This document shows, in pieces, positions 16,522 through 25,248 of a DNA stretch of 64,000 bases. Source of the DNA: an uncultured SAR116 cluster alpha proteobacterium (lineage in GTDB: Bacteria > Pseudomonadota > Alphaproteobacteria > Puniceispirillales > Marisalimonadaceae); NCBI GenBank assembly GCA_902619615.1, contig CACNFD010000011.1:1-64000 (forward strand), given 5' to 3'. The notes under the pieces are model-generated. The model searched no databases and was not told where the DNA came from. It worked only from the letters and a program-made list of their open reading frames with translations. A program made the position numbers and the translations under genes. Within the stretch, counting starts at the first letter, position 1. Every line of letters starts with the position of its first letter.

Positions 16522-16737
16522 TTATTTGAAAATTAAAAATATTATTAAGCAAATCAAAAAAGAATTTATTATTAACATATTCTTTGTTTTAACTTTTTTT
16601 TTAAAAAGTGGAGCATTCCATCTATTTGCATAATCTAGATCAACATCATCTTTTGCAAAAGTTTTTATGATAACTTTTTCCCTTGTGTTTCTATTCTTGG
16701 AAAAATTATCAAAAAATTTTAATAGATCGTTCAACAT
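16522..16737 (-). CDS. Small C-terminally anchored hypothetical protein
   Basis: A 71-residue protein with a basic soluble N-terminal part and one hydrophobic helix at about 52-70 (KNMLIINSFLICLIIFLIF), so probably tail-anchored in the inner membrane. I do not recognise it. It lies 22 bases after the VOC-family gene and 2 bases before the DUF2905 gene, so it belongs to a three-gene minus-strand unit. The close packing supports a real gene. Confidence 0.55.
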   Translation of the reverse strand: MLNDLLKFFDNFSKNRNTREKVIIKTFAKDDVDLDYANRWNAPLFKKKVKTKNMLIINSFLICLIIFLIFK

Positions 16738-16759
16738 CTTTTATTTTTCATAAATTCAA

Positions 16760-17299
16760 TTATTTTTGTCTCAGTTTTTTTATAGCACTTGCAATGTCTT
16801 CATCTTGAATATTTAGGGCTTTTCTTTTAATTCTTAATTTATGTGCTTCTTCTAAAACATTAGCATGAGTAAATCCTATAGGTGGATCGAATTTATAACT
16901 TGCTAGTTCAATAAGTAAACCTAATGGTTCCCTAAAATAAAGTGAATCCATAAACCCTCTATCTTTGATACCAGTATTTGGAAAACCATTATCACTTAAG
17001 TTTTTCTCAGCTATTCTAATAGTGCTTTGACTCACCCAGAAAGCAACGTGATGGACGCCTCCACATTCATTTTTTAATTTATTTTTATCTGGTATTAAAT
17101 TTTCATTAGTAAAAACTGTTACAGTAGTTCCGTCCCCACAGTCAAAGTATAAATGATTTGTATTTAAGTCATCTAAATTTGGCTGTTCAAAAATAAATTT
17201 CATTCCAAGTATATTTTGCCAAAAATCTATTGAGGTTTTTTTGTCAGCTCCATTTAAGGTGATATGATGTATGCCTTGAGCTTGAATTATACTATCCAT
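16760..17299 (-). CDS. VOC-superfamily (glyoxalase/ring-cleavage dioxygenase-like) protein
   Basis: A 179-residue protein with two beta-alpha-beta-beta-beta modules of the vicinal oxygen chelate fold. Likely metal ligands are the histidine in QGIHHITLNG (H11/H12), the histidine in GGVHHVAFWV (H83/H84) and E131 in GLLIELAS, the His/His/Glu set shared by glyoxalases and extradiol dioxygenases. The FREPLGLLIE segment resembles extradiol-type or PcpA-like ring-cleaving enzymes more than glyoxalase I. The substrate is unknown. It heads a minus-strand unit with two small membrane-protein genes. Confidence 0.85.
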   Translation of the reverse strand: MDSIIQAQGIHHITLNGADKKTSIDFWQNILGMKFIFEQPNLDDLNTNHLYFDCGDGTTVTVFTNENLIPDKNKLKNECGGVHHVAFWVSQSTIRIAEKNLSDNGFPNTGIKDRGFMDSLYFREPLGLLIELASYKFDPPIGFTHANVLEEAHKLRIKRKALNIQDEDIASAIKKLRQK

Positions 17300-17477
17300 T
17301 TTGTTCCTGTAAGTTAGTACTTTAAATTTGTAACAATTTATAAACTAATGTCAAAAGTCTAAAAGAAACATATAATCTTATTTGTAATTATAAAAAAGTT
17401 ATCAAAATTAGTTTATATAAAATTTTCATAAATTATATTTAAGTAAGTTGCCTCACAAATACAACCTGGTGAAAATT

Positions 17478-18398
17478 TCAAATTTTCATGCCAATTGATT
17501 TTAAGGAATTTTCTAGTTGTAATTTTTCTTTATCATCAAGTGAAATTGATGATCTCATAGTATCCCTAGGTATTTTTCCTAAAACCTTCAAACAATACTT
17601 GATACGAGCTGTTGCAAAACTTGGTGGATATTTACCATAAATATTTTGTGCTAAAATTAATAACTTTTTATCTAAATCCTTGGCTAAATCAAAATTTTTA
17701 CTTTGAATATTAGTAATTAATTCAACAATTTTTTCGGGAACTATTGCAGCCAAACTAACTTGTGATCCGTCACTGTTATATTTGAAACATGGGTAGATAT
17801 GCTCATCACCAGATGCCATTACTAAAAAATTTTGATTAATACTTTTTAAAAATTTATAGTTTTCTATGTAGCTGTTCGTATTCCAACTTCCTTCTTTTAT
17901 CCCAATTATGTTTTTTAAATTCATTAGTTCGCTTAGGGTTTCTTTTGTATATGAAAGATGGCCAGAGTTTACGCTAGATTGATATATAAATATTGGTCCC
18001 TGAACTGCTTCTGATATAATTTTATGATGTTCATAAATCATTTTAGTGCTTATTCCTTGTGACCAAGAAAAAGGAGGAAATATCAATATTGCATTTGCTC
18101 CACTTTCTTGCATTTCTTTTGCAATACGAGCAGCTTTTTGTGGATCTTCAAAATTAACACCTGAAATTATTGATGATTCTTTTTTTATGCTTTGTTTTAT
18201 AATTTTTAAAATTTGCAATTGTTCATTGGCACTTAGAATGAAATTTTCACTAGCATGTCCATTTACTAATAAACCCTTAATACCTTTTACATTTGAAATA
18301 TCCCTGACATGTTTAGCTAAATTTTCTGCATCTATGGATTTATCTGTTTTTAAAGGCACAATATTAGCAGCATATATTCCTTTAAATTTACTATTCAT
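17478..18398 (-). CDS. DHDPS/N-acetylneuraminate lyase-family aldolase or deaminase
   Basis: A 306-residue TIM-barrel protein of the DapA superfamily. The Schiff-base lysine is K168 in IGIKEGSW and the partner tyrosine is Y139 in IFIYQSS; the phosphate-loop-like motif reads VNGHASE rather than GTTGE. That NGH variant is common in catabolic members rather than in lysine biosynthesis. It is the last gene of a minus-strand operon behind a three-subunit FAD/[2Fe-2S] dehydrogenase, and starts directly after the stop of the oxidase subunit. By that context it may act as a pyrroline-4-hydroxy-2-carboxylate deaminase (hydroxyproline route) or a related lyase. This is inference; no epimerase gene is nearby. 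Confidence 0.88.
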   Translation of the reverse strand: MNSKFKGIYAANIVPLKTDKSIDAENLAKHVRDISNVKGIKGLLVNGHASENFILSANEQLQILKIIKQSIKKESSIISGVNFEDPQKAARIAKEMQESGANAILIFPPFSWSQGISTKMIYEHHKIISEAVQGPIFIYQSSVNSGHLSYTKETLSELMNLKNIIGIKEGSWNTNSYIENYKFLKSINQNFLVMASGDEHIYPCFKYNSDGSQVSLAAIVPEKIVELITNIQSKNFDLAKDLDKKLLILAQNIYGKYPPSFATARIKYCLKVLGKIPRDTMRSSISLDDKEKLQLENSLKSIGMKI

Positions 18399-19496
18399 TT
18401 ATAAAAACCTTTTAATATCAAATAAGCTCAAATCTATATCTTTGCCTAAAATCTTTTCAGCTAGTAATTTGCCCATGTAAGGACCACTTGTGTATCCTGA
18501 ATGAATTGAACCGATTACGTAAGCATTTTCATAGTTTGGTATTTCTCCAATAATAGGCATTGCATCATCAGTCTCAGCTTCTAGACCTAACCATACTCTT
18601 GCTACTCTAGAACTTTTTAATCTTGGGATTGCATGACATGCCAACATCATGTTACCAATTAAATTTTCAGGTTTTGTTTCTGTATAATTATCTTCAATAT
18701 TTCCAATCCCTGGCCAACCACCACCAATTAATACTGTGCCATTTTTGAACTGTTTAAGTGATAATTTTCCATTAGCAACAGTAATGACTGTATCCATAAT
18801 TTTTGGCATTCTCTCACTTACTATTAATTGTTGTGGAAGGCATTTAATTTTAATATTTATTTGTAATAACTTTAGTGTTTTCTCTAAATTCACTCCCGTC
18901 GCTAGTATTATACTTGAAGCGGTAAGTTTTTCACCATTTTTGAAAATAATTACATATTTATTTTTATGATAATCAATTTTAGAAACATCATAATTTTCTA
19001 AAATTTTTACTTTATTTTCTTTTAGAGCTTTTGAATAGGCATTACCCGTTTGATTAGCACTTACGTAACCATCCATTTCACAAAAAGCTGCGCATTTAAT
19101 GCTAGAATTTATGTTAGGATCAATTCGTTGTGCTTCTTTTATCGATATAATACTTATGTCTGCTCCATAATACTTTCGTATCTTGGATCTTTCAATCAAA
19201 AGTTTTTCTTCATCTTCTGTGAAGGCTAAACAAAGTCCATTTTTCTTTTCAACGTCTATTTCTTTTGATAACCACTCACTTGTATTCATCCAGAGCTCCC
19301 AACCTTTTTTGGCATAAGGTATTAATTGTGCTCTTGTCATATGCATTGTCAATGTTCCAGCATTAACACCTGAAGCACCTCTGCAAATAAAATTTTTGTC
19401 TATAATAGTTACGTTTAGACCATTTTTAGCAAGTTCTAAACCTGTAGAACCACCATTAATACCACCGCCTATTATTGCTACATCAGTTTCTGTCAT
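18399..19496 (-). CDS. FAD-dependent D-amino acid/amine oxidoreductase (DAO family, beta-type subunit)
   Basis: A 365-residue flavoprotein. The N-terminal dinucleotide-binding motif is VAIIGGGINGGSTGLELA, followed by the DAO-family pattern NAGTLTMHMT, a GYVSANQTGNAY segment, and the C-terminal IGSIHSGYTSGPYMG that closes the FAD site. It matches the small flavoprotein subunit of heteromeric opine oxidases, octopine/nopaline oxidases and D-hydroxyproline dehydrogenases. The larger FAD/[2Fe-2S] subunit is encoded 2 bases upstream, and the ferredoxin-like subunit before that, so the three proteins likely form one complex passing electrons from the amine substrate towards the respiratory chain. 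Confidence 0.9.
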   Translation of the reverse strand: MTETDVAIIGGGINGGSTGLELAKNGLNVTIIDKNFICRGASGVNAGTLTMHMTRAQLIPYAKKGWELWMNTSEWLSKEIDVEKKNGLCLAFTEDEEKLLIERSKIRKYYGADISIISIKEAQRIDPNINSSIKCAAFCEMDGYVSANQTGNAYSKALKENKVKILENYDVSKIDYHKNKYVIIFKNGEKLTASSIILATGVNLEKTLKLLQINIKIKCLPQQLIVSERMPKIMDTVITVANGKLSLKQFKNGTVLIGGGWPGIGNIEDNYTETKPENLIGNMMLACHAIPRLKSSRVARVWLGLEAETDDAMPIIGEIPNYENAYVIGSIHSGYTSGPYMGKLLAEKILGKDIDLSLFDIKRFL

Positions 19497-19498
19497 TT

Positions 19499-20926
19499 TT
19501 ATAGAGGAGCCGCTTCTACTTTTGTTATTTTTTCATAATCAAAATCACCTAACACTCTGTCAAGTGGAACCGGCCTAATAGGAGATCGTCCAGTTAAATA
19601 ACCTAAATTATCAATTTCATAATTTAGATATTCCGCAACTATTTTTGAAGCAGCATATTGACAAGTCCTACCTTGGCAAGGTCCCATACCAAGTCTAGTC
19701 CAAGATTTAATTTGATTAATATCTCTAGCTCCTTGATCAACCGCTCTTAAAATTTCACTTTTTGTAATATCCTCACACCTGCAAATGACTGTACCATTAT
19801 CTATATTTTCAATTATTTTTTTAGGAGTAGAATTTAATTTAGAGATAGCTTTAGAAAATACTTCATATTTATCTAATTTCTTTAAAATTTTGTAAGTATT
19901 TTGATCAAATTCTTTTTGTGAAATAATTTTTTCGTCATATAATAGAGTTGAGCTAGCAAGTAAACCCTTGTCACTTGCTGCCAGGGCTCCAGAAATTCCT
20001 GCACCATCGCCAGCCAAATAAACACCTCTAACTGAAGATCTCAAAAATCGATCAACTTTTGCTATCCAGCCACCCTTTTGCTCATCATAAATATGTTCAG
20101 CCCTTAATAATCTAGTAATATCCGTGCTTGGTATTAAGCCGTGGCCAATGGCAATTGTTTCTGAAATTATGTTCTTAGCCTTTCCAGTTTTTAAATTTCT
20201 TATTTTTAATTTTATACCTTCATCTACTTCAAAAGCTTTTTCAATTGTAGAATTTGAGTAAACAGGAATTCTATTGAGAAAAATTTTAAAAACCCATTTT
20301 ATACCATCTCTAAAATTTTTTGGATTTGTCATTAGAGAAAAACTAGATTTAATCCAATCTATTTTACTACTTGTATCTACTATTGCATCTATTTTACCAC
20401 CGAATTGAATTACATAGTATGCAACCAACATCAAAAGAGGTCCATTACCAGCCAAAACAATTTTTTTACTTGGAATAAAATGGTGCGCTTTAAGAATAAT
20501 GGTACAAGCCGCAAGCCCTATAACTCCTGGGATCGTCCATCCTTCAAACGGTATAATTTTTTCGTAGGTTCCAGTTGCTATAATTAACGATTTTGATTGC
20601 CATTGTATTGTAGAAGTTTCATTAAATGCATTTACTTTAAACCCTGGAGAAACTTGCCAGACTGTATGATTATATGCCGTTTCAATTTTAAATTTTTTGA
20701 TCTCATTAGAAAGCTGTTTTTGAATTTCGTTTTCTTTAAGCTTTTTTGAGATACTTTTGTATGTTTTAGGAGGTGCTCTATAAATCTGACCACCTGTGTT
20801 AGAATTTAAGTCTACTATTAAAACCTTAAGTCCTTTTTTTGCGCAGTTTACCGCTGAACTCACACCACTAGGTCCAGCACCAATAACAATTACATCATAT
20901 TTTCTATTATTTATCAAAATCGCCAA
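19499..20926 (-). CDS. FAD/NAD(P)-binding and BFD-like [2Fe-2S] dehydrogenase alpha subunit
   Basis: A 475-residue protein with a first nucleotide-binding motif VIVIGAGPSGVSSA, a second GNGPLLMLVAYY at about 175, and a C-terminal [2Fe-2S] BFD-like domain with CRCEDITKSEI (around residue 378) and GMGPCQGRTCQ. This is the alpha-subunit architecture of heteromeric opine oxidase/hydroxyproline dehydrogenase (OoxA-like, LhpE-like) complexes. No ATG is available; the TTG at 20926 overlaps the end of the ferredoxin-subunit gene by 20 bases, and a TTG at 20917 is also possible. Cytoplasmic, inner-membrane-associated by analogy. The substrate is unproven. Confidence 0.9.
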   Translation of the reverse strand: MAILINNRKYDVIVIGAGPSGVSSAVNCAKKGLKVLIVDLNSNTGGQIYRAPPKTYKSISKKLKENEIQKQLSNEIKKFKIETAYNHTVWQVSPGFKVNAFNETSTIQWQSKSLIIATGTYEKIIPFEGWTIPGVIGLAACTIILKAHHFIPSKKIVLAGNGPLLMLVAYYVIQFGGKIDAIVDTSSKIDWIKSSFSLMTNPKNFRDGIKWVFKIFLNRIPVYSNSTIEKAFEVDEGIKLKIRNLKTGKAKNIISETIAIGHGLIPSTDITRLLRAEHIYDEQKGGWIAKVDRFLRSSVRGVYLAGDGAGISGALAASDKGLLASSTLLYDEKIISQKEFDQNTYKILKKLDKYEVFSKAISKLNSTPKKIIENIDNGTVICRCEDITKSEILRAVDQGARDINQIKSWTRLGMGPCQGRTCQYAASKIVAEYLNYEIDNLGYLTGRSPIRPVPLDRVLGDFDYEKITKVEAAPL

Positions 20927-21194
20927 CTTTTATTTTCATCCCGTCTTTAATAAAAATATTACACGAAATAACTTTTTTATCATCTATAAGTACTACACAT
21001 TCTTGACAAGAGCCCATCAAACAAAAGATACCCCTGCTTTGCTTTTTTTTGGGCGACAATCTTAATTTTTTTATATTATTTACAAATAAAACTAAAGCGA
21101 GACATTCACCCTCATAAGCTTCAATTTTTTTATTATTTACACTAATAATAACCTTTTTGCTTCTATCAAAATAATTTGAAACTCTTAAATCCAC
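20907..21194 (-). CDS. [2Fe-2S]-binding gamma subunit of the heteromeric amine dehydrogenase
   Basis: A 95-residue protein with a plant-ferredoxin-like [2Fe-2S] site: GIFCLMGSCQECVV plus a later Cys in VISCNIF, four cysteines in the C-x4/5-C-x2-C...C layout of small HcnA/OoxC/SoxA-N-like subunits. It is the first gene of the minus-strand operon and overlaps the next gene. It probably relays electrons between the two FAD subunits. The 225-base spacer upstream is shared with the divergent amino acid transporter gene and should hold both promoters. Confidence 0.85.
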   Translation of the reverse strand: MDLRVSNYFDRSKKVIISVNNKKIEAYEGECLALVLFVNNIKKLRLSPKKKQSRGIFCLMGSCQECVVLIDDKKVISCNIFIKDGMKIKVGDFDK

Positions 21195-21419
21195 TTTTTA
21201 ACTTCTATCTTTTAATAAATAACTTTTAACAAACTTTTTAAAATTTTATTTTTAATATTACAATATAGTCATCATCATTAAAAATATCTGCAAATTGATT
21301 AGGCAGTAATACATGATTTACACAAATTTAGGCAATTAATTATTTTATTGAATAAAATTCTATCATTATATTATAATTTATCTAACGATATTAATGTATT
21401 AACTAAAAAGGAGGTCATA

Positions 21420-22226
21420 ATGTTTTTAAAATTATTCAAAACAATTGCAACTCTATTGATTTTCATCTCAATTTCAGCTGTTACACAAGCCCGATCTTTA
21501 GATGAGATTTTAAAATCAGGAGTTCTCAAAGGCGGTGTTAACCCTGGCTTACCACCACTTGCTAAATATGATGATAAAAATAATTTAGTAGGTTTTGATG
21601 CTGACATAATGGCAAGATTGGCTGAAATGTTAGGTGTTAAATTGGAACTCGTTAAAGTTGGTTCCCCAGACAGAATACCATTTGTTGCAACTGGAAAAAT
21701 TGATATTGTAATGGGTGCTCTTACAAGAAATTATAAGAGACAAAAAATAGTTGATTATACTGTACCAGTTCACACAGAGGTTTTTGGAGCACTTACAACT
21801 AGTAAAAAACCTTTTGCTGCTGTAATGGATATGAATAGAGAGGATGTTAAACTTGCTCAGGTTAGAGGCTCAATGCCAGCTGGATGGGCAAAGAAAAATC
21901 TAACTAAAGCAAAAATTACTTTATTCGATAACTATCCTGACGCAATGAGAGCTATTGCTCAAGGAAGAGCCGATGCTATTGTAGATGTTGTTGATTTTCT
22001 CGGTGAACACATGAATAAATATAAAGATGTTAAATGGCAAGTTGTAGATAAAGCAATTGATACTTGGTATTGTGGCATTGGAGTTAAAAAAGGTAACGCA
22101 TCCCTTCAACAATGGTTAAATGTTGCTCTATATACACTTCATAGAGCAGATTTTGTTGATGAGACTTGGGAAAAATGGTTTGGAATACGTCAAATTCACA
22201 GTGTACAACCACAACCTTATTTCTAA
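21420..22226 (+). CDS. Polar amino acid ABC transporter periplasmic binding protein
   Basis: A 268-residue type II binding protein (SBP_bac_3). The signal peptide spans about 1-24 (cleavage after TQA), followed by LDEILKSGVLKGGVNPGLPPL and GFDADIMARLAEMLGVKLE, both classical for the family. The ATG at 21420 has an excellent AAAGGAGGT site at 21407-21415; the frame extends upstream but without one. It is the first gene of a plus-strand operon with two permeases, an ATPase and hydrolases, and is divergent from the FAD/[2Fe-2S] dehydrogenase operon. It probably imports the dehydrogenase substrate, an amino acid or imino acid, though the ligand cannot be read from sequence. Confidence 0.93.
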   Translation: MFLKLFKTIATLLIFISISAVTQARSLDEILKSGVLKGGVNPGLPPLAKYDDKNNLVGFDADIMARLAEMLGVKLELVKVGSPDRIPFVATGKIDIVMGALTRNYKRQKIVDYTVPVHTEVFGALTTSKKPFAAVMDMNREDVKLAQVRGSMPAGWAKKNLTKAKITLFDNYPDAMRAIAQGRADAIVDVVDFLGEHMNKYKDVKWQVVDKAIDTWYCGIGVKKGNASLQQWLNVALYTLHRADFVDETWEKWFGIRQIHSVQPQPYF

Positions 22227-22244
22227 TCTATTTTCAAAAATTAT

Positions 22245-22279
22245 TTTACCCTCTATTGTAAAAAATAGTAGAGGGTAAA
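22245..22279 (+). promoter_or_regulatory. Stem-loop between binding protein and permease; includes the permease ribosome-binding site
   Basis: TTTACCCTCTA (22245-22255) pairs with TAGAGGGTAAA (22269-22279). The 3' arm contains the AGAGGG that is the only plausible ribosome-binding site for the permease ATG at 22282, so the stem would mask translation of the permease. It also follows the binding-protein stop and may stabilise that part of the mRNA. Both effects would favour excess binding protein; this is inference from position. Confidence 0.75.
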
Positions 22280-22281
22280 GC

Positions 22282-22959
22282 ATGGGTTATACATTAGTTT
22301 ATACACAAGTTTTAGAGTTTCTTCCTTATCTTATTAAAGGTGCTTGGATTAGTTTACAAATCGCTATTTTGGCTTTTTTTGGTGGAATGTTTTTTGGCTT
22401 AATATTAGCTACAATCAGAACCTTTGGTAATAATATTTCAAATAAAATTGTAATTTGTTACGTTACTTTCTTTACAAACACTCCACAGCTCGTCCAAATA
22501 TACTTTTTATTTTTTGCATTACCTGAATTTGGAATTTTGTTATCTCCTTACATAGCAGTTCTACTTGGAATGACTTTAAATGCCGCAGCATATTTATGTG
22601 AAATCCAGAGGGCTGGGTTTTTGTCTATTAGGCAAAATGAATTGGATGCAGCAAAAACTCTAAATTTTAGTCTCGTTCAACAAGTAAAATATGTGATTTT
22701 ACCACATATAATGAGGGTTCTGTTTCCGCCTCTATCTAATCATTATATTATTATGACATTAGGAACTTCAATGGCAGCAATATTTGGTGTTGAAGAATTA
22801 ACAGGAAGAGCATTCAATATCAATTCTGAAACATTTCGATCAGTGGAAATATTTTCTATAACAGCTCTTATATATATTGTTATCACTTTTATAGCTACAT
22901 TTTTACTAGCAGTTATAGGAAGATATTTTTTCAAAGCAAAAATAAGGATTATTCAATAA
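22282..22959 (+). CDS. Amino acid ABC transporter permease 1
   Basis: A 225-residue HisM/GlnP-type inner-membrane permease with about five helices. The cytoplasmic EAA-like loop is QNELDAAKTLNFSLVQQVKYVILPH (positions about 118-142). The short N-terminus with LKGAWISLQIAILAF is typical of the polar amino acid uptake family. Its ribosome-binding site lies inside the preceding stem-loop. The stop overlaps the start of the second permease by one base (TAATG), so the two are translationally coupled and probably form the heterodimeric channel. Confidence 0.93.
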   Translation: MGYTLVYTQVLEFLPYLIKGAWISLQIAILAFFGGMFFGLILATIRTFGNNISNKIVICYVTFFTNTPQLVQIYFLFFALPEFGILLSPYIAVLLGMTLNAAAYLCEIQRAGFLSIRQNELDAAKTLNFSLVQQVKYVILPHIMRVLFPPLSNHYIIMTLGTSMAAIFGVEELTGRAFNINSETFRSVEIFSITALIYIVITFIATFLLAVIGRYFFKAKIRIIQ

Positions 22960-23642
22960 TGGAAAGATTAATTGAAGAAATACCTAATTTTTTTACAATT
23001 TGGAATGTAATTTTTTTAGCTAAAGCCATGGGTGTAACTTTTTTGCTAACTGCTATAGGTTGTTTAGTTGGTTTTAGTGTTGGCGGATTATTAGCTATTT
23101 TTAGGAAAACAAAATCTTTTTATTTACTCCCTCTTAGAATATTTATAATCATTTATACTGAAATTTTTAGAAGAGTACCTTTTTTAGTATCTCTATTATT
23201 ATTTTTTTATGTTTTTCAAATAATAAAAATTTCAGATGATTTATTTCTCATAGCAACAATTACTGTCTGCATAATTGCTACAGCATATATAGGCGAAATA
23301 ATTAGGAGTGGTATTGAGTCAATTAACCAAACGCAGTGGGATGCTGCAACAGCAATGAACTTCACGTATTATCAAACTTTAAGGGAAGTAATATTTCCTC
23401 AAGCTTGGAAAGTCATCCTTCCTCCAGCATTTGGATTTTTTATAATGTTTATTAAAGATACTGCTCTTGCATCACAGATTGGAGTAATGGAGCTTACATT
23501 TGCAGCTAAAATACTAAATAACAAAGGTTTTTCTCCTTTATTATCATTTGGAACAATTTTAATTTTATATTTTATTCTTTCATTTCCTTTAGATAGATTT
23601 GGAAAGTATATGGAGAAAAAACTTGCCTCAAATAGAAATTAA
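22959..23642 (+). CDS. Amino acid ABC transporter permease 2
   Basis: A 227-residue permease of the same family as its upstream neighbour. It carries KAMGVTFLLTAIGCLVGF near the N-terminus and the EAA loop INQTQWDAATAMNFTYYQTL at about 124-143, which contacts the ATPase. Hydrophobic helices fill the rest. The start overlaps the previous stop by one base and the end overlaps the ATPase start by 20 bases, so all four transporter genes form one tightly coupled unit. Confidence 0.93.
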   Translation: MERLIEEIPNFFTIWNVIFLAKAMGVTFLLTAIGCLVGFSVGGLLAIFRKTKSFYLLPLRIFIIIYTEIFRRVPFLVSLLLFFYVFQIIKISDDLFLIATITVCIIATAYIGEIIRSGIESINQTQWDAATAMNFTYYQTLREVIFPQAWKVILPPAFGFFIMFIKDTALASQIGVMELTFAAKILNNKGFSPLLSFGTILILYFILSFPLDRFGKYMEKKLASNRN

Positions 23643-24363
23643 ATCAATTAATGCTTTTTACGAAAAACTTCATGTACTAAAAAACATTAAACTAAGTGTA
23701 AGTAAAGGTGAGATCGTTAGTTTAATCGGTCCATCTGGATCAGGCAAAAGCAGTCTTTTAAAAATGCTAGTAGGACTATTAATTCCAAAATCTGGTAAGA
23801 TGTATTTGAATGGAAATTTAGTTAACTTTAAGAATCAATCAGACCTAAGAACGGTTCGAGAACAAATAGCAATTGTTTTTCAGCAATATAATTTATTTCA
23901 AAATATGAATGTCTTAAAAAATGTTTGTATTGCACCTACTAAAATCCAAAAAAGAAATCCCAAAGAAGTTAATGAACAGGCTATTACCCTCCTAGAGAAA
24001 GTAGGATTAAAAGATAAATTAAAATCTTATCCAGACGAACTTTCAGGAGGACAACAACAAAGAGTCGCTATTGCTAGAGCATTATGTTTAAACCCACAAA
24101 TTTTACTTTTAGACGAAATTACGTCAGCATTAGACCCAGAGTTAGTAAAGGAAGTTTTAGATTCAATAAGATTACTTGCATCTGAAGGTATGACTATGTT
24201 GATTGTTTCTCATGAAATGAGTTTTGTTAAAGAAGTCTCTAGCAGAGTGGTTTTCATGGATGAAGGATCAATTATAGAAATAAATAATCCAAAAAATATT
24301 TTTGAAAAGCCAAAAGAAAAAAGAACATTAGATTTTGTAAGTAAAATACTTAAAGAAAAATGA
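23623..24363 (+). CDS. Amino acid ABC transporter ATP-binding protein
   Basis: A 246-residue ATPase of the GlnQ/HisP group: Walker A GPSGSGKSS, Q-loop VFQQYNLF, signature LSGGQQQR, Walker B ILLLDEI and D-loop SALDP, with the H-loop in IVSHEMSF. Walker B ends in DEIT, where most relatives have DEPT. No in-frame ATG exists at the front; TTG 23623 has GGAG seven bases upstream and gives the usual short N-terminus, so I prefer it to the longer TTG at 23599. It powers import with the two upstream permeases. Its stop overlaps the next gene. Confidence 0.93.
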   Translation: MPQIEIKSINAFYEKLHVLKNIKLSVSKGEIVSLIGPSGSGKSSLLKMLVGLLIPKSGKMYLNGNLVNFKNQSDLRTVREQIAIVFQQYNLFQNMNVLKNVCIAPTKIQKRNPKEVNEQAITLLEKVGLKDKLKSYPDELSGGQQQRVAIARALCLNPQILLLDEITSALDPELVKEVLDSIRLLASEGMTMLIVSHEMSFVKEVSSRVVFMDEGSIIEINNPKNIFEKPKEKRTLDFVSKILKEK

Positions 24364-25247
24364 TGTATTCATTTCTTGAAAATTCTACTGATATTCATAT
24401 TCATTGTTGTCCACATATAAATAAAAGAAGCACGGATATTTTTGAAGTAATTAAGTTCGCTGAAAAAAATAAAATGTATGCGATAGGTCTAATGGATAAT
24501 TTTTCTAATACATCTGGTTATGCATCATTAGTTAAAAAAAATTTTCCAAATTTAAATCTAAAAATTTTTGGTGGTCTCATTATGGAACCTCCCGCAGGAG
24601 GTGTTAATTATGAGAATGCTAAGATTTCATTAGAATATAGTTATTTTGAAAATGATGGAGCAAAATTTATTTCATTTCCAACCCACCACACAAGATATAT
24701 TGCAAATCAAGAAAAAAGAAAATCAGATTATATTGAAGCTTGTTTTTATGTACCCGATAGTGGCCCTACAAATGAAACATTGAAGATTTTAGAGTTAATT
24801 GCAAATAAAAATGTAGTTTTAAATACAGGGCATTTATCACCGAAAGAAACTTTAACTTTAGTAAAAGCGGCTAAAAGTCTAGGAGTAGAAAAAATTTTAG
24901 TTCCTTCAAATAATTTTAATAAAACAACAATAGAAAAATTAAAAATCCATAATGTTTACTTTGAATTTTCTTATTTTTTTGTTTCTAAAGCCACTGAGGT
25001 TCCACTTACACATGTTGACGATGAGAGGCATAAAATTAAAGGACTGACATTCAAAACTTTAAAAGATTTAATTGAAGCTGCTGATCCAAAAAATGTTATT
25101 TTGTCAAGTGACTGTGGTGTTTCTATTCTTCCCAAACCACATTTAGGGTTTTATCAATTTATAAAACAAGTCCATGAATTAGGGTTCACAATGGAAGAAA
25201 TTGATTATATGATTAAAACTAACTCAAAAAAGCTTTTTAGAATTTAA
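24360..25247 (+). CDS. DUF6282-like metal-dependent hydrolase
   Basis: A 295-residue amidohydrolase-like TIM-barrel protein. A metal-binding HxH lies in DIHIHCCPH near the start, a further histidine in NTGHLSPKE (about 160), and a late aspartate in ILSSDCGVS, the set expected for PHP/amidohydrolase folds. It matches proteins annotated as DUF6282; the reaction is unknown. The start overlaps the ATPase stop (ATGA), with a second ATG directly after. Its place between an amino acid importer and an M20 peptidase suggests it hydrolyses an imported amide- or lactam-type compound. This is inferred. Confidence 0.75.
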   Translation: MMYSFLENSTDIHIHCCPHINKRSTDIFEVIKFAEKNKMYAIGLMDNFSNTSGYASLVKKNFPNLNLKIFGGLIMEPPAGGVNYENAKISLEYSYFENDGAKFISFPTHHTRYIANQEKRKSDYIEACFYVPDSGPTNETLKILELIANKNVVLNTGHLSPKETLTLVKAAKSLGVEKILVPSNNFNKTTIEKLKIHNVYFEFSYFFVSKATEVPLTHVDDERHKIKGLTFKTLKDLIEAADPKNVILSSDCGVSILPKPHLGFYQFIKQVHELGFTMEEIDYMIKTNSKKLFRI

Positions 25248-25248
25248 A

